Shown here piece after piece: positions 1-12,246 of a stretch of DNA of 64,000 nt (within the stretch, counting starts at the first letter, position 1; the number at the start of each line of letters is the position of its first letter). A model generated the notes under the pieces. It was not told the origin of the DNA. It ran no database searches and saw only the letters and a program-made list of their open reading frames with translations. The position numbers and the translations under genes were made by a program. Where the stretch lies: NCBI RefSeq assembly GCF_014905615.1, contig NZ_AQGU01000020.1:1-64000 (forward strand). Reading direction: 5' to 3'. The stretch is from Pseudoalteromonas aliena SW19. GTDB lineage: Bacteria; Pseudomonadota; Gammaproteobacteria; Enterobacterales; Alteromonadaceae.

Positions 1-60
1 ATCTGTACGAGTGCCCACACAGATGATTGCTTTATATTGTTAAAGAACGTTTTGAGTCGC
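1..60 (-). other. rRNA operon leader (boxA region), partial
   Basis: On the minus strand this reads as the start of a ribosomal RNA leader. A boxA-like antitermination motif, TTCTTTAACAATAT, is the reverse complement of 34-47. It is followed by the CTGTGTGGGCACTCG stretch found upstream of 16S genes in many gammaproteobacteria. The 16S gene would begin left of position 1, outside the window. Confidence 0.8.
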
Positions 61-82
61 TTTAGCGCCTCAAGGGATGCGA

Positions 83-110
83 ATAATACACCCTTTATTT
101 TTCGAGTCAA
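83..110 (-). promoter_or_regulatory. rRNA operon promoter P2
   Basis: Minus-strand promoter. The -35 TTGACT is the reverse complement of 105-110, the -10 TATTAT of 83-88, with a 16 bp spacer. It lies just upstream of the boxA leader, the usual position of rrn P2. Confidence 0.8.
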
Positions 111-220
111 CACTTAGTTTTAAACTTTCTTTTGTAAGATTTAAAACCGAAGTTTTATGTAACTCTCTGAATCGTTGCTGCCTTGCTATGCTTCGGCGTT
201 TCCCGTCTCAGTGGGGTCGC

Positions 221-248
221 ATTATAGGGAGAACAGATTTTTACGCAA
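221..248 (-). promoter_or_regulatory. rRNA operon promoter P1
   Basis: Minus-strand promoter. The -10 TATAAT is the reverse complement of 221-226 and the -35 TTGCGT of 243-248, with a 16 bp spacer. A GC-rich discriminator (GCGACC) follows the -10, as in stringently controlled rrn P1 promoters. AT-rich sequence upstream (about 250-290) could be an UP element. It lies 138 bp upstream of P2, close to the E. coli spacing. Confidence 0.75.
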
Positions 249-410
249 GCACTTTTTTAAGAAAACTGTAAATAAAGTGCTGTTCGGTCAGTTACTAACC
301 TAAAGCACCCGAAACTGATAGTTTTATAATCAAATTATGCTTTAGCGGTACTTAAATTAGCGCTACTGTTACACTCATTAATACAAAAACTATTATTTAA
401 AGGTGCAAAT

Positions 411-947
411 ATGGCAATCCGTTCTTATAAAGGTGTAACACCTTCGTTTAATGCGTCTGTTTATGTTGATGAGTCATCAATACTAGTCGGTGATATTACA
501 TTAGGCATTGACTGTAGTGTGTGGCCATTGGTCGCAGCACGAGGTGATGTTAACTATATACGCATTGGTGATCGTACCAATATACAAGATGGCAGTGTAT
601 TACATTTATCCCGTGCAACTAAAAGCAACCCTGATGGCTACCCTTTGATTATTGGTGATGATGTGACTGTGGGTCACAAAGTGATGTTGCATGGCTGTGT
701 ATTAGGAAACCGCATTTTAGTCGGTATGGGCGCTATTATTATGGATAACGTGGTTGTTGAAGACGATGTTATTATTGGTGGCGGCTCGTTAGTGCCACCA
801 AATAAACGTTTAGAGTCGGGATACTTATATGTAGGAAGTCCAGCTAAACAAGCCCGCCCTCTTACAGAACAAGAACTTGCCTTTTTAAAAGTATCCGCCA
901 ATAACTACGTTTTACTTAAAGATGAGTATTTAGCTGAAGCTCAATAA
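411..947 (+). CDS. yrdA: gamma-carbonic anhydrase family protein YrdA
   Basis: 178 aa left-handed beta-helix protein of the YrdA/CaiE/PaaY branch of the gamma-carbonic anhydrases. Hexapeptide repeats run through residues 20-150. Histidines in SVLHLS and TVGHKVMLHGC match the metal ligands of the family. An AAAGGTG ribosome site precedes the ATG. Family members bind zinc and some hydrate CO2, but the physiological role of YrdA itself is not settled. The gene converges on and overlaps the DUF1488 gene by 18 bp, the same neighbours as in enterobacteria (yrdA-yrdB-aroE), although here yrdA is on the opposite strand. Confidence 0.9.
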   Translation: MAIRSYKGVTPSFNASVYVDESSILVGDITLGIDCSVWPLVAARGDVNYIRIGDRTNIQDGSVLHLSRATKSNPDGYPLIIGDDVTVGHKVMLHGCVLGNRILVGMGAIIMDNVVVEDDVIIGGGSLVPPNKRLESGYLYVGSPAKQARPLTEQELAFLKVSANNYVLLKDEYLAEAQ

Positions 948-1190
948 ACTGACATCTATTTGACCTGCCGAGTTATAGCTCTCTTCTTCGATGAGTTGCT
1001 CGGCACGTTCTTCGTAATCAAAACGGTATTGTTCAAAATACTCTGTTGCATGGCTTTCATCTGTTAATTTAAGTGTATTTACTGCTATTACACACTCCAC
1101 CAGCATGCCACTGACTTGTGCAAAAAAGACTAACTGATGATCGGGCTCTCTAAACTCTAGCCTATCTATAAATTGTATTGCCTGATTCAT
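930..1190 (-). CDS. DUF1488 family protein (YrdB-like)
   Basis: 86 aa, mostly acidic small protein of the DUF1488/YrdB family; function unknown. It follows aroE with a 4 bp overlap (1187-1190), so it is probably translationally coupled to aroE, a link conserved in gammaproteobacteria. Its 3' end overlaps the end of yrdA on the other strand. No signal peptide or membrane segment is visible. Confidence 0.8.
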   Translation of the reverse strand: MNQAIQFIDRLEFREPDHQLVFFAQVSGMLVECVIAVNTLKLTDESHATEYFEQYRFDYEERAEQLIEEESYNSAGQIDVSLLSFS

Positions 1191-2011
1191 TTAAGCGTTC
1201 CTTGTTTAAGCGCATCAACTACGGGGAGTATTTTTGGCATTTTATTACGCCACACATAATATGCTTGAGCAGCCTGACCCACTAACATACCGCTGCCATC
1301 TAAAAGCTTAGCGTTAATGTTGTGCTGCGCAACCCAATTCATAAAAATGGTATTTTGTAGTGAATAAAACATGTCATAAGCGACTTCACAGTTAGTTATG
1401 TGTTTTTCATCGAGTGCTGGCAACTCATTATTCATACTGCTAGACGTAGAGTTTATAATTAGTGAGTAATTGCTTACTGGTAAATCATTAAAACCGAAGG
1501 CTGATACAGACCCGTATTGAGCAAACAGCTCTGCGAGTTCTTTTGCTTTTTGTGCGGTGCGATTAACGATTATTATTTCCTGAGGGTTATGCTCTAGTAA
1601 AGGTAAAATAACACCTCGGGCAGCCCCACCCGCACCAATAATTAAAATTCGCTTATTAGTAATGGCTACTTTATTAGCGAGTAAATCATTTATAAAACCA
1701 ACACCATCGGTGTTATCACCTAATAATGTGCCATCATCTCGTTTTTTTAGCGTATTAACGGCCCCGACTATTTTAGCTAATGGCGTAAGCTCACTTGCTA
1801 TTGCATAGGCTTGCTCTTTAAACGGCATGGTCACATTTGCCCCTTTGCCACCTTGATCAAAAAAAGACAATACTGTTTTTTCAAAACTATCGATAGGTGC
1901 TAAAATTGCGCGGTAGTCGATTTGTTCACCCAATGAGGCTGCAAATTGTTTATGTATCGCGGGGGATTTTGAATGTTTAATTGGATTTCCAAAAACCGCA
2001 TATTTGTCCAT
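1187..2011 (-). CDS. aroE: shikimate dehydrogenase
   Basis: 274 aa, normal length for AroE. It reduces 3-dehydroshikimate to shikimate with NADPH in aromatic amino-acid synthesis. The N-terminal substrate-binding motif [12 protein letters not shown] is at residues 9-20, the catalytic lysine lies in [10 protein letters not shown], and the Rossmann motif GAGGAARG follows near residue 126. It is the first gene of a two-gene unit with the DUF1488 gene and is divergent from the truncated globin gene. Confidence 0.96.
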   Translation of the reverse strand: MDKYAVFGNPIKHSKSPAIHKQFAASLGEQIDYRAILAPIDSFEKTVLSFFDQGGKGANVTMPFKEQAYAIASELTPLAKIVGAVNTLKKRDDGTLLGDNTDGVGFINDLLANKVAITNKRILIIGAGGAARGVILPLLEHNPQEIIIVNRTAQKAKELAELFAQYGSVSAFGFNDLPVSNYSLIINSTSSSMNNELPALDEKHITNCEVAYDMFYSLQNTIFMNWVAQHNINAKLLDGSGMLVGQAAQAYYVWRNKMPKILPVVDALKQGTLK

Positions 2012-2052
2012 TTTAAAGCAACCTCTTTGCAGCTATATACTGCCTATTAACG

Positions 2053-2502
2053 ATGATAAATAATATGATTAAACGACTTTTTTCAAAATCTAAATCGGTA
2101 TCAGTAACACAAGCACCTACGCCAGAAAAAACACCTTACGAAATAATAGGTGGAGAGACAGGAGCTCGTGCTATTTCTAATAGATTCTACGACATAATGG
2201 AGACCGATGAATACGCTAAACCATTATATAATATGCATCCTCTGCCATTAGATCGAATTCGCCAAGTGTTTTTTGAATTTTTATCGGGTTGGTTAGGTGG
2301 ACCAGACTTATTTGTTGAAAAACATGGCCATCCAATGCTTCGTAAACGCCACATGCCATTCCCTGTTGATCAAGACCTGCGTGATCAATGGATGCATTGC
2401 ATGAATAAAGCACTTGATATTGAAATAGATAATCCTTTATTACGAGAAGGCTTGAAGCAATCGTTTGGTCAATTAGCAAGTCATATGATTAATCAACATT
2501 AA
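2053..2502 (+). CDS. group II truncated haemoglobin (trHbO)
   Basis: 149 aa 2/2 globin of group II. The family block HGHPMLRKRHMPFPV contains the proximal F8 histidine (RKRH), and the G-helix tryptophan is in DQWMHCM. It closely resembles, from memory, the cold-adapted 2/2HbO of Pseudoalteromonas haloplanktis TAC125, which has been linked to peroxide and nitrosative stress. A basic N-terminal extension of about 25 residues precedes the globin fold. The start is uncertain: ATG at 2053 or 2065 (MIKRLF), neither with a clear ribosome site. It lies next to a haem-motif chemoreceptor and hemF, suggesting a haem/oxygen theme. Confidence 0.92.
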   Translation: MINNMIKRLFSKSKSVSVTQAPTPEKTPYEIIGGETGARAISNRFYDIMETDEYAKPLYNMHPLPLDRIRQVFFEFLSGWLGGPDLFVEKHGHPMLRKRHMPFPVDQDLRDQWMHCMNKALDIEIDNPLLREGLKQSFGQLASHMINQH

Positions 2503-2607
2503 AACTGAACAACAGTTACTTTAATCTTTTAAGTTTGCGCTATATCAATGCCTCATTCTTCCAAATACAGATAATAACGCTATCTTGTTTGGGAGAGCAT
2601 TACGCAC

Positions 2608-4209
2608 GTGAAATTAATTCAACATAAAATTTATGCACTGCTAGCACTGACGGGTGTGCTGGTACTTTGTGCAAGCCTGATCAGCAGTTCTAATCAACAG
2701 CACACACTTGCTCAGGAAACAATCGCTAGCAATATTAAGTTACTTGCTGATAACTACTTTGATTCCATCAACACCATGATGTTGACTGGCACAATGGCGA
2801 ATCGTGAAATACTAAGCAGTAAATTACGTAACCATCCCAACATTGAAGACGCACATATAATCCGCAGCCCTATTGTAAACAAGCTCTATGGATTAGGCGC
2901 TGCTAACCAAACCCCGAGTAATGATGCAGAAATTGCAGCGCTTGAAGGCAAAGAAGATCTTTTTATCGAACAGCAACAAGGTACTCGCTATATGACATAC
3001 TTAAAGCCGATGCTTGCAAGTAGTGATCATAAAGGGACTAACTGTCTTGGCTGCCATCAAGCACAAGAAGGTGATGTATTAGGTGTAGTAAAAATCAGTT
3101 ATTCCCTCGCAGATATTGAAACAGCTGTAACTCGTAATACACTTATTAATACAGCCCTGCTATCAACACTCTTTATCACTGCTTTTTTGTTGCTGGGTTT
3201 ACTTTTTAGAAGAATATTTATTAAACGTCTTAATAACATTGATCGCATGATGCATCTCGCCACCAGCAATAATGATTTAAGTCTCAAAATTGAGGATAAC
3301 AATAACGATGAGTTAAGCTCTTTAGCAAATAGCTTTAACCAGATGATATCCACCTTTAAAGAAAATATTGCGCAAGTTTCACACTCTTCAAAAGTGCTCA
3401 TTCATTCTGCCGAAGCCATCTATGCATCAGCCGATGCGACTGAACAAGCAATTTTGAGTCAAAAGCAAGGGACAGACTCTGTTGCCGCTGCAATTAATGA
3501 GCTTGAAAGCTCTTCTAACGAAGTTAAAAATACCACTCACTTTGCTTCCGAAAAGTCAGAAAGTAGTAATCTGCTAGCACAACAAAGTTTGCGTGTTGCT
3601 GAGCATACTGAGATAAGCATAAATCAACTTGCAGATGATGTTCGCAGCGCAGCCCAACAAGTAAGCCAGCTGCAGGCACAAACTTTAGAAGTAGGAAAAA
3701 TACTTGAAGTGATCAGTAGCATTGCCGAACAAACAAATCTACTTGCACTTAATGCCGCAATAGAAGCGGCTCGAGCGGGAGAAACAGGTCGAGGTTTTGC
3801 CGTTGTCGCCGATGAAGTACGCACTTTAGCAACACGTACCCATGATTCTACTGACGAAATTAAACGCACAATTGACAAACTGCAATCGGAAGCGTCGCAC
3901 ACAGTAACAATGATGAGTAACTCATGTGAAGAAGCAGACGATAGAGCGCAACAAGTAAAAAAAGTCGCACAAGCTTTAAAAGATATTTCCTCTCAAATGA
4001 GTGAAATCAATCAGCTTAATGTGCAAATAGCGGATGCAACAGAACAACAAAGCTTAGCTGCGGAAGAAATAAACCAAAGTGTGGTAGCCATTAGCGATAA
4101 TGCGGAGCGATCATTAGTGGATGCCAACGATAATCAAAAAGTAAGTGAAGAACTATTATCACTTGCCCGTTCGCTAGATGAGCAAGTCAGGCGTTTTAAA
4201 TTAACTTAA
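2608..4209 (+). CDS. methyl-accepting chemotaxis protein with CxxCH haem motif
   Basis: 533 aa chemoreceptor. TM1 is at about residues 7-27, followed by a periplasmic sensor domain to about 178, TM2 at 179-200, HAMP to about 255 and a cytoplasmic signalling domain with the hairpin tip near residues 370-412 ([19 protein letters not shown]). The sensor domain has CLGCH at residues 146-150, a c-type haem attachment motif as in Tll0287/DUF3365-type sensors, so it may sense redox state, oxygen or NO. The start is GTG at 2608 with GGGAGAG 10 bp upstream. It follows the truncated globin gene by about 105 bp. Confidence 0.9.
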   Translation: MKLIQHKIYALLALTGVLVLCASLISSSNQQHTLAQETIASNIKLLADNYFDSINTMMLTGTMANREILSSKLRNHPNIEDAHIIRSPIVNKLYGLGAANQTPSNDAEIAALEGKEDLFIEQQQGTRYMTYLKPMLASSDHKGTNCLGCHQAQEGDVLGVVKISYSLADIETAVTRNTLINTALLSTLFITAFLLLGLLFRRIFIKRLNNIDRMMHLATSNNDLSLKIEDNNNDELSSLANSFNQMISTFKENIAQVSHSSKVLIHSAEAIYASADATEQAILSQKQGTDSVAAAINELESSSNEVKNTTHFASEKSESSNLLAQQSLRVAEHTEISINQLADDVRSAAQQVSQLQAQTLEVGKILEVISSIAEQTNLLALNAAIEAARAGETGRGFAVVADEVRTLATRTHDSTDEIKRTIDKLQSEASHTVTMMSNSCEEADDRAQQVKKVAQALKDISSQMSEINQLNVQIADATEQQSLAAEEINQSVVAISDNAERSLVDANDNQKVSEELLSLARSLDEQVRRFKLT

Positions 4210-4211
4210 AA

Positions 4212-4324
4212 AACAAGGCGCTAAATAACCTGAACTCTGGATAATAAATCTATCTCGAGCAGCTATTTGCAGCGCTAACTGCGTTGAATTTACTTGCAAT
4301 AGGCCAGTAGATTAGCGCCTTGTT
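4212..4324. repeat. intergenic inverted-repeat element
   Basis: Perfect 13 bp inverted repeats (AACAAGGCGCTAA at 4212-4224, TTAGCGCCTTGTT at 4312-4324) enclose 87 bp. The interior begins right after the chemoreceptor stop codon and the element ends at the hemF stop, filling the convergent gap. It could be a small non-coding repeat of the MITE/REP kind or a long bidirectional terminator. Copy number in the genome is unknown. Confidence 0.6.
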
Positions 4325-4325
4325 A

Positions 4326-5841
<1,516 letters not shown>

Positions 5842-5866
5842 AATAGTCTCCAGAAATAATTAAACG

Positions 5867-6442
5867 TTATTCAGTTGAGGCAAGCTTATGCATGCAACTT
5901 TTTTGTGGGCATTGCAATAGTGTACCATTTGCCATATTTCTTTCTATGACGATTGGCCAGTTGCATTCAGGACACGAGTGTTCAACCGGTTTATTATTAA
6001 GCGTGTATTTACAGCTTGGGTAGCAATCACAAGAATAAAACACTTTACCAAACTTATTACTACGCGCGACTAAGTGACCTTTTTTGCATTTAGGGCAACT
6101 TGGTAACACTTCTTCATTTTGTTTTTCTTCGTTTTCGTTAGCAATGTAGTGGCACTGCGGATACCCAGTGCATCCAATAAACATCCCGTAACGACCATTT
6201 TTAACCACCAGCGGTTTACTGCATTCAGGGCATGCTGAATCTTCAAGAATTTTTATTTCGTTACTGTCGTGATGTGCCAGCGGTCTAATAAAGTCGCATT
6301 TAGGGTAACTTGCGCAACCTAAGAATGGGCCAGACTTACTATTGCGGATCACTAATTCTGAACCACACTGCGGGCATATCTCGTATTCTTTTTCGAGGGC
6401 GTGTTTGTTCGCCGAGAAAAGCGAATGGTCGATTTTACTCAT
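5867..6442 (-). CDS. topoisomerase-type zinc-ribbon protein (YrdD-like)
   Basis: 191 aa protein made almost entirely of four consecutive C4 zinc ribbons like those at the C terminus of topoisomerase I. Each begins CPxC (starting near residues 23, 71, 115, 157) and ends in a second Cys pair such as CASYPKC, CTGYPQC and CDCYPSC; the fourth is less regular. There is no topoisomerase catalytic domain. Such proteins probably bind single-stranded DNA or RNA. The gene lies between smg and tsaC, as yrdD does in E. coli. Confidence 0.88.
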   Translation of the reverse strand: MSKIDHSLFSANKHALEKEYEICPQCGSELVIRNSKSGPFLGCASYPKCDFIRPLAHHDSNEIKILEDSACPECSKPLVVKNGRYGMFIGCTGYPQCHYIANENEEKQNEEVLPSCPKCKKGHLVARSNKFGKVFYSCDCYPSCKYTLNNKPVEHSCPECNWPIVIERNMANGTLLQCPQKSCMHKLASTE

Positions 6443-6556
6443 GGTGATCCTAAAGGGTTAGTGAATTTTCGCCTAATATACCCAAACCACTTAAAGATAC
6501 AAGTAATGGTGTGCTTATCCGTTTAAGTAACCTGAGTAATTTACTAAAGGTAATTA

Positions 6557-7030
6557 TTAATGAAGAAGCTCGCTGGGTTCATCAAAAATTAAATCCTCCA
6601 TTTGTTCATATGCCTTTTCTGAACCGGGGACATTAAATAACACCATAAGCACAATCCATTTTAAGTCCTCTAAACTTATGTTTAATTTATCAAGTGCGGC
6701 TAAGCGATCCATTACCATTTCGCGAGTCACACTATTAATAACCCCTATTTGCTCAATGAACATTAAAAAACTGCGGCATTCAACACTCAGCCTTTGGCAT
6801 TCGCTTTCAGTAAATATACGCATTGCGTGTTGAGGATTCGCTATAAGATAGGGAGATTCATCGTTGTGTTGTAAATCGGCTAATTGCTCTAGCCAGTCGA
6901 GCGCTTTGAATATTTCTGGCTTATTAAAGCCCGCACGTAATAACTCATCGGTTAGCTCATTTTGCTCTGCAAAAATATCCGCTTCACTATGAATGTAATT
7001 TTCAAAAAGATACATAAGAATATCAAACAT
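6557..7030 (-). CDS. smg: Smg family protein (DUF494)
   Basis: 157 aa acidic, helical protein of the Smg/DUF494 family, which conventionally follows dprA. Its molecular function is not known. The N terminus [19 protein letters not shown] is typical of the family. It starts 1 bp after the dprA stop codon, so the pair is translationally coupled. About 115 bp separate it from yrdD, with no obvious terminator. Confidence 0.9.
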   Translation of the reverse strand: MFDILMYLFENYIHSEADIFAEQNELTDELLRAGFNKPEIFKALDWLEQLADLQHNDESPYLIANPQHAMRIFTESECQRLSVECRSFLMFIEQIGVINSVTREMVMDRLAALDKLNISLEDLKWIVLMVLFNVPGSEKAYEQMEDLIFDEPSELLH

Positions 7031-7031
7031 A

Positions 7032-8123
7032 TTACTTCCCTGCGCTTAACTTAATATAACCGTCTAACACTCGCTCTATCTGATCGTCTAACTCTAAGTC
7101 GAGCAACCTAGCGAGTACTTTATCTATTGGCCACTGCGCACGACGCACAATATCGTCTACGCTAGTTACTTCAAACCCTATACTATTTAAAACTTCGCAT
7201 TGAGAATAAACTTGAATAGACTGCTCTTTAGTATATATATCTTCTTGATAAGTGAAACTCACTTCATCAAGAATATCGGTTACATTTTCTACCAATTTAG
7301 CACCTTGCTTTATTAAAAAGTGGCTAGCCTGCGCTAACGGATTCTTAATTGATCCAGGTACAGCAAACACCTCCTTATTTTGCTCTAACGCATAACGAAC
7401 TGTTATTAGTGAACCGCTTTTAATTTCAGCCTCAACAATAAGCACACCTAACGCGAGCCCAGATATAATACGATTACGACGTGGAAAATTATGTGCATGA
7501 GCTGCTGTGCCTGGTAAAAATTCACTCACCAATAGGCCGCTTTCTAAAACTTGGTCTGTTAATAGTTTATGACGCTTAGGATAGTAAATATCAACTCCAG
7601 TACCGAGCACTGCGATGGTTTTACCAGTACCTGCAAGCGAGCCTTTATGTGCAGCGCCATCTATACCTCTGGCCATACCTGAAGTAACCGTAATACCCGC
7701 TAGAGTTAACTCGTATGCAAACTCTGATGCTATTTCAAGCCCGGTAGGTGTGGCATTACGACTCCCTACAATTGCAATTTGTGGAGTAGATAATAACGAG
7801 ACATCCCCCCTACAAAAGAGTAATAAAGGAGCACTTGCTATCTGCCGGAGATCTTCAGGATAAAGCGCGTCAAAAATACACACTGCAATGATATGATGCT
7901 GTGCAATTAATTGCTCATAATGACTTACTTGCTGCCAATTAGTATTAAGTAAGTTACTAGCTTGATTATTAGTTAATCCAAGCTGCAAAAGCTGATCATG
8001 AGATAAGTCGAATAACGACTCAAGGGAATGATTTGTAGATAATGCTAAAAGAGTTTTTATACCTAACCCTTTACACATATAAAAGGCAAGCCAGTGGGCT
8101 AGCTTGCCAGATGACTGATCCAT
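7032..8123 (-). CDS. dprA: DNA-processing protein DprA
   Basis: 363 aa, standard DprA length. It binds incoming single-stranded DNA and loads RecA during natural transformation. The Rossmann-like core carries [13 protein letters not shown] near residue 117 and [15 protein letters not shown] near residue 152. A C-terminal winged-helix region (about 300-363) follows, as in the DML1-like domain. It is in a conserved LysM-dprA-smg gene order. Confidence 0.95.
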   Translation of the reverse strand: MDQSSGKLAHWLAFYMCKGLGIKTLLALSTNHSLESLFDLSHDQLLQLGLTNNQASNLLNTNWQQVSHYEQLIAQHHIIAVCIFDALYPEDLRQIASAPLLLFCRGDVSLLSTPQIAIVGSRNATPTGLEIASEFAYELTLAGITVTSGMARGIDGAAHKGSLAGTGKTIAVLGTGVDIYYPKRHKLLTDQVLESGLLVSEFLPGTAAHAHNFPRRNRIISGLALGVLIVEAEIKSGSLITVRYALEQNKEVFAVPGSIKNPLAQASHFLIKQGAKLVENVTDILDEVSFTYQEDIYTKEQSIQVYSQCEVLNSIGFEVTSVDDIVRRAQWPIDKVLARLLDLELDDQIERVLDGYIKLSAGK

Positions 8124-8154
8124 GCTCTCTCCTAGAGCACCGACTCGCTACTTC

Positions 8155-9276
8155 TTAATGAATAACTGCAAAATCTCCAACGCGAATTGGGTGCTGGTTT
8201 TTAGTAATTAATGCATAGCTAACTTTGTCATACACTTTAAATACTATTAACTCGCCAACTTTTTCTTTTGGCATAGACCACACAGTGCTATTTTCGTCTG
8301 GCTCTAACCCTAAAAGCTCACTCGTACTTGATATAAGCCTTTCTAACTTACTTGAATCCTCTGGGTAACGAGGGCCTCGTTGCCCATCAATTACACCAGG
8401 CGATTGGCGCTCAATATCTAACACATGACCTGGTTCAATTTGTTGTTCTGCCCCTAAGTTTAGCACCACAATATCCATTGTGCTGAATTCTCTAACATGA
8501 TTAGCAGAGGCTATCACTTTTCCCTCTAAAGGCTGTTTAGGTCTATGCATATTAAAATATGCGGGTAACGTTTGTCCCTGCATAGCAGGTAATAAAAAAT
8601 CACCTTGTTTAATTTCTCGCTTAACCGATTCAACCCTCACTGATGAAGGAATGCCATTACTAATATCGCCCCGTCTAAATACACGAGCCATGCCGGCATA
8701 ACTTGCTCGGTTAGCTAATATTTCATTTGTATCTGGATCGGTGTAAGCCTCACCTTTGTGGTAAATAGCATAAGCCTGATTAAGCTTTAAATCGCCATTA
8801 ACATATAAAATGTGATCGAGAGTTTGAGTCTTCGTGTTTTGGTTGGCACCTAATACATAGGGTTTCCCATCTATTTCTTCGTTATTAAGCGCCTGCTCAT
8901 AAGTTAGATAAGGTTTAATTAATTCTAACGGCAAAGTCGTCACTGCATCTTTACCTTTAGCAGTAATATAACCTTTTGGCGAAAGCTTTTTGTAAGCTTT
9001 ATTTAACACTAAGCGAGGTGTTCCACCTGCATCATAAACTAAAGTAAGTGCATCCCCAGGATAAATTAGGTGAGGGTTACTAATATGAGAATTCATTTCC
9101 CATAACTTTGGCCATAGCCATGAATCGCTCAAATAAATATCAGAAATTCCCCAAAGCGTGTCTCCTTTTTTTACAACATACTGTTTTGGTGCATCTTTTT
9201 TTATTTCGAGCACATCAGCAATTGCAGGAAAAGCAGCACTTAATGCAAACATGGCTGCGACTAACGGAGATTTCAT
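8155..9276 (-). CDS. secreted LysM domain protein
   Basis: 373 aa. A signal peptide (residues 1-20, ending AAFPAIA) is followed by one LysM motif (about 32-78: YVVKKGDTLWGISDIYL to YPGDALTLVY). The long C-terminal region of about 290 residues has no fold I recognise. LysM binds peptidoglycan, so the protein probably sits in the periplasm on the cell wall. A homologue upstream of dprA and divergent from def-fmt is common in Alteromonadales, Vibrio and Pseudomonas. Confidence 0.88.
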   Translation of the reverse strand: MKSPLVAAMFALSAAFPAIADVLEIKKDAPKQYVVKKGDTLWGISDIYLSDSWLWPKLWEMNSHISNPHLIYPGDALTLVYDAGGTPRLVLNKAYKKLSPKGYITAKGKDAVTTLPLELIKPYLTYEQALNNEEIDGKPYVLGANQNTKTQTLDHILYVNGDLKLNQAYAIYHKGEAYTDPDTNEILANRASYAGMARVFRRGDISNGIPSSVRVESVKREIKQGDFLLPAMQGQTLPAYFNMHRPKQPLEGKVIASANHVREFSTMDIVVLNLGAEQQIEPGHVLDIERQSPGVIDGQRGPRYPEDSSKLERLISSTSELLGLEPDENSTVWSMPKEKVGELIVFKVYDKVSYALITKNQHPIRVGDFAVIH

Positions 9277-9394
9277 TGAGCTTCCTCATATTGTTTTTTC
9301 ATTATTATTGACCAAAACCTGTTAAAGGTGAACGTGAATGGCTAAAATAAGAGCATACAATACCCTAAATTAAGCACAAGTGAAAAAGGTAACT

Positions 9395-9901
9395 ATGGCT
9401 AGGTTAGAAGTTTTAAGATTTCCGGATGAGCGTTTACGTACAATAGCAACAGAAGTTGTGCAAGTTGATGACCAAGTACGCCAAATTGTTAAAGACATGC
9501 TGGAAACTATGTATGATGAAAATGGCATCGGACTAGCTGCTACGCAAGTAGACATTCATCAAAGAATTGTTGTGATTGATGTATCAGAAGAGCGAAATGA
9601 GTCTCTGGTATTAATTAACCCACAAATCATCAAAAAAGATGGCTCAACCATTAGCGAAGAAGGCTGTTTATCAGTGCCTAATTCGTATGCAAAAGTTGAC
9701 CGCGCAGAAACAGTAACAGTCTCCGCACTTAACGAAAACGGTGAAGAGTTTGTACTAGATGCAGACGAATTACTGGCTATTTGTATTCAACATGAACTAG
9801 ATCACCTGCAAGGTAAATTGTTCATTGATTACTTATCACCATTAAAGCGCCAACGTATTCGTAAAAAGCTTGAAAAAGAAGCTAAATTTGCAGAACAGTA
9901 A
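9395..9901 (+). CDS. def: peptide deformylase
   Basis: 168 aa metal enzyme that removes the N-formyl group from nascent proteins. All three family motifs are present: [13 protein letters not shown] (metal-binding Cys) and QHELDH (HExxH). I choose the ATG at 9395, which gives [14 protein letters not shown] and has AAGG upstream, over the in-frame GTG at 9380. First gene of def-fmt-rsmB-trkA, divergent from the LysM gene. Confidence 0.96.
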   Translation: MARLEVLRFPDERLRTIATEVVQVDDQVRQIVKDMLETMYDENGIGLAATQVDIHQRIVVIDVSEERNESLVLINPQIIKKDGSTISEEGCLSVPNSYAKVDRAETVTVSALNENGEEFVLDADELLAICIQHELDHLQGKLFIDYLSPLKRQRIRKKLEKEAKFAEQ

Positions 9902-9922
9902 TAAGCACCTTAGGAAAACTCA

Positions 9923-10876
9923 GTGACTCAACCATTACGCATTATATTTGCCGGTACGCCGGACTTTGCCGCACGTCATTTACAAGCGCTGATACAAAGC
10001 GAACATAAAATTGTTGGTGTATACAGCCAACCCGACCGCCCTGCTGGTCGAGGTAAAAAACTAAAAGCCAGTGAAGTAAAAGAGCTAGCGCTTGAGCACA
10101 ACCTCCCTGTTTTTCAGCCACAATCATTAAAAAATGATGAAGCATTAGCAGAACTAACAAGCTTAAATGCCGACATTATGATTGTTGTAGCATATGGCTT
10201 AATTTTACCTAAAGCGATATTAGAAGCCCCACGCTTAGGTTGTTTAAATGTGCATGGCTCTATATTACCGCGCTGGCGCGGTGCGGCACCTATTCAACGC
10301 GCTATTTGGGCGGGTGATAAGCAAACCGGCGTAACAATAATGCAAATGGATGAAGGCTTAGATACCGGCGATATGTTGCATATTAGTCGCTGTCCTATTA
10401 ACACGACAGAAACTAGCGCTAGTTTATATACAAAGCTTGCTGAGCTAGGCCCAGACGCGTTAATTGAAACCATTAACAAACTAGCGAATGGCGAGATCAC
10501 ACCAGAACCTCAAAATGATGAACTTGCTAACTATGCTAAAAAGCTTTCTAAAGAGGAAGCAAATATAGACTGGTCTATGAGTGCGCTGCAAATTGAGCGA
10601 AACATTCGCTCTTTTAACCCATGGCCGGTGTGCTTTACTCAAATGAGCGAGCAAACAGTAAAGGTTTACCAAGCGCAGGTTGTGCTGCAATCGGGCAATC
10701 CAGGACAAATTTTATCAAGCGATAAAAATGGCGTTGTAGTAGCGTGTGGTGAACATGCTTTGTGTATTACGCAATTACAACCGCAAGGTAAAAAACCAAT
10801 GGCAATTAACGACTTCTTAAATGGTCGTGGTGACTGGGTTACCCCTGGCACAGTATTAGGCGAAAATAATGAGTAA
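9923..10876 (+). CDS. fmt: methionyl-tRNA formyltransferase
   Basis: 317 aa. It formylates Met-tRNAfMet using 10-formyl-THF. The N-terminal hydrolase-like domain shows FAGTPDFA at residues 10-17 and the catalytic segment [18 protein letters not shown]; a C-terminal OB-like domain follows. The start is GTG at 9923 with AGGA about 7 bp upstream. It overlaps rsmB by 8 bp. Confidence 0.96.
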   Translation: MTQPLRIIFAGTPDFAARHLQALIQSEHKIVGVYSQPDRPAGRGKKLKASEVKELALEHNLPVFQPQSLKNDEALAELTSLNADIMIVVAYGLILPKAILEAPRLGCLNVHGSILPRWRGAAPIQRAIWAGDKQTGVTIMQMDEGLDTGDMLHISRCPINTTETSASLYTKLAELGPDALIETINKLANGEITPEPQNDELANYAKKLSKEEANIDWSMSALQIERNIRSFNPWPVCFTQMSEQTVKVYQAQVVLQSGNPGQILSSDKNGVVVACGEHALCITQLQPQGKKPMAINDFLNGRGDWVTPGTVLGENNE

Positions 10877-12167
10877 TGTCCAAAACGTACGAGCGCTTGC
10901 CGCTGAAACTTTATATAACGTAGTTGATAAAGGCGCTTCGCTTAATCAAGAACTGCCATTTGCTAGCCAAGGCTTGCCACCAAAAGACAAAGCGCTACTG
11001 CAACAAATTTGTTATGGCGTTTTACGCTACTTACCTAGCCTTGAAAACTACTGCCAACATTTAGTGGAAGATCCACTGAAAGGTAAGCGCAGAATATTTC
11101 AATTTTTATTGTATGTAGGTATTTATCAGCTACAACACATGCGTGTACCGCCACATGCAGCAATCTCAGAAACAGTGAATGCACTGGCTCAACTACGTGC
11201 TTTAGGTTTAAAAGGGCTTATTAACGCTATTTTACGTAGTTTTCAACGCCAACAAGTTGAGCTTGAAGAAAAAGCGAAGCTTATTCCGGTATGTTTATAC
11301 AACCACCCAAATTGGTTTATTAAACAAGTAAAAGAAGCCTACCCTGATAGCTGGGAAGACTTACTTGCAGAAAACCAACAACAAGCACCTATGTGGTTAC
11401 GTGTAAATCAAGCACAATATAGCACGCAAGAATACAGCGATATGCTAACGGCGAACGATATAGAACACACCTTAAACCCTGACTTTATAGATGGGATTAA
11501 GCTTGTTAAACCGCGTGATGTATTTTCATTGCCTGAGTTTGATACAGGTGCATGTTCAGTACAAGATGCCGCAGCACAACTTGCAGCACGCTTTTTAGAA
11601 CCAAAAGATGGCGACACTATTTTAGATGCCTGTGCAGCACCTGGCGGTAAAACATGTCACATATTAGAGCTTGCTGATGCAGACGTACTTGCACTCGATA
11701 GCGATGCAACTCGCCTTGAACGTGTTAAGCAAAACTTAACGCGTATTGGCTTAGGTGCAGACCTACAATGTGGCGATGCCTCGCAACCGCACACATGGTG
11801 GGATGATCAACAGTTTGATCGTATTTTATTAGACGTACCTTGTTCTGCAACTGGCGTTATTCGTCGCCATCCAGATATAAAATGGCTTCGTCGCGCATCA
11901 GACATTGTAGATTTAGCCGCACTTCAAGGCGATATACTCAATAGCATTTGGCCACTTTTAAAACCAGGTGGTACATTGGTATATGCTACGTGTTCGGTTC
12001 TTCCACAGGAAAACCAACAACAAGTTGCTAAGTTTTTGGCTAATAACGACGACGTAGAGCATATTCCTCTTCATGATAAAGACACTATTACAACACCAGG
12101 GCTACAATTACTGCCTGGCGAAAGTGATGGCTTTTATTATGCGAAATTAGTGAAAAAGTCTAAATAG
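10869..12167 (+). CDS. rsmB: 16S rRNA m5C967 methyltransferase
   Basis: 432 aa. A NusB-like RNA-binding domain (about 1-140) precedes a SAM-dependent RNA m5C methyltransferase domain. SAM motif I is [11 protein letters not shown] and the two family cysteines are in DVPCSATG and YATCSV. It overlaps fmt by 8 bp, so translation is coupled. The end is followed by a hairpin at 12193-12216. Confidence 0.95.
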   Translation: MSNVQNVRALAAETLYNVVDKGASLNQELPFASQGLPPKDKALLQQICYGVLRYLPSLENYCQHLVEDPLKGKRRIFQFLLYVGIYQLQHMRVPPHAAISETVNALAQLRALGLKGLINAILRSFQRQQVELEEKAKLIPVCLYNHPNWFIKQVKEAYPDSWEDLLAENQQQAPMWLRVNQAQYSTQEYSDMLTANDIEHTLNPDFIDGIKLVKPRDVFSLPEFDTGACSVQDAAAQLAARFLEPKDGDTILDACAAPGGKTCHILELADADVLALDSDATRLERVKQNLTRIGLGADLQCGDASQPHTWWDDQQFDRILLDVPCSATGVIRRHPDIKWLRRASDIVDLAALQGDILNSIWPLLKPGGTLVYATCSVLPQENQQQVAKFLANNDDVEHIPLHDKDTITTPGLQLLPGESDGFYYAKLVKKSK

Positions 12168-12192
12168 TTTAGCTTAAATACTTTCGATAATT

Positions 12193-12216
12193 AGCCATTT
12201 TTTAATTAAAATGGCT
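12193..12216 (+). terminator. weak terminator hairpin after rsmB
   Basis: AGCCATTTT (12193-12201) pairs with AAAATGGCT (12208-12216) around a 6-nt loop and is followed by only TT. It may reduce read-through from rsmB into trkA. Confidence 0.45.
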
Positions 12217-12246
12217 TTGAATAGCTACTTATAACACTGGTAAATA

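Noticed and set aside
77..271. Plus-strand open frame over the rRNA promoter region
   Set aside because: It covers rrn P1, P2 and leader on the other strand; protein looks random.
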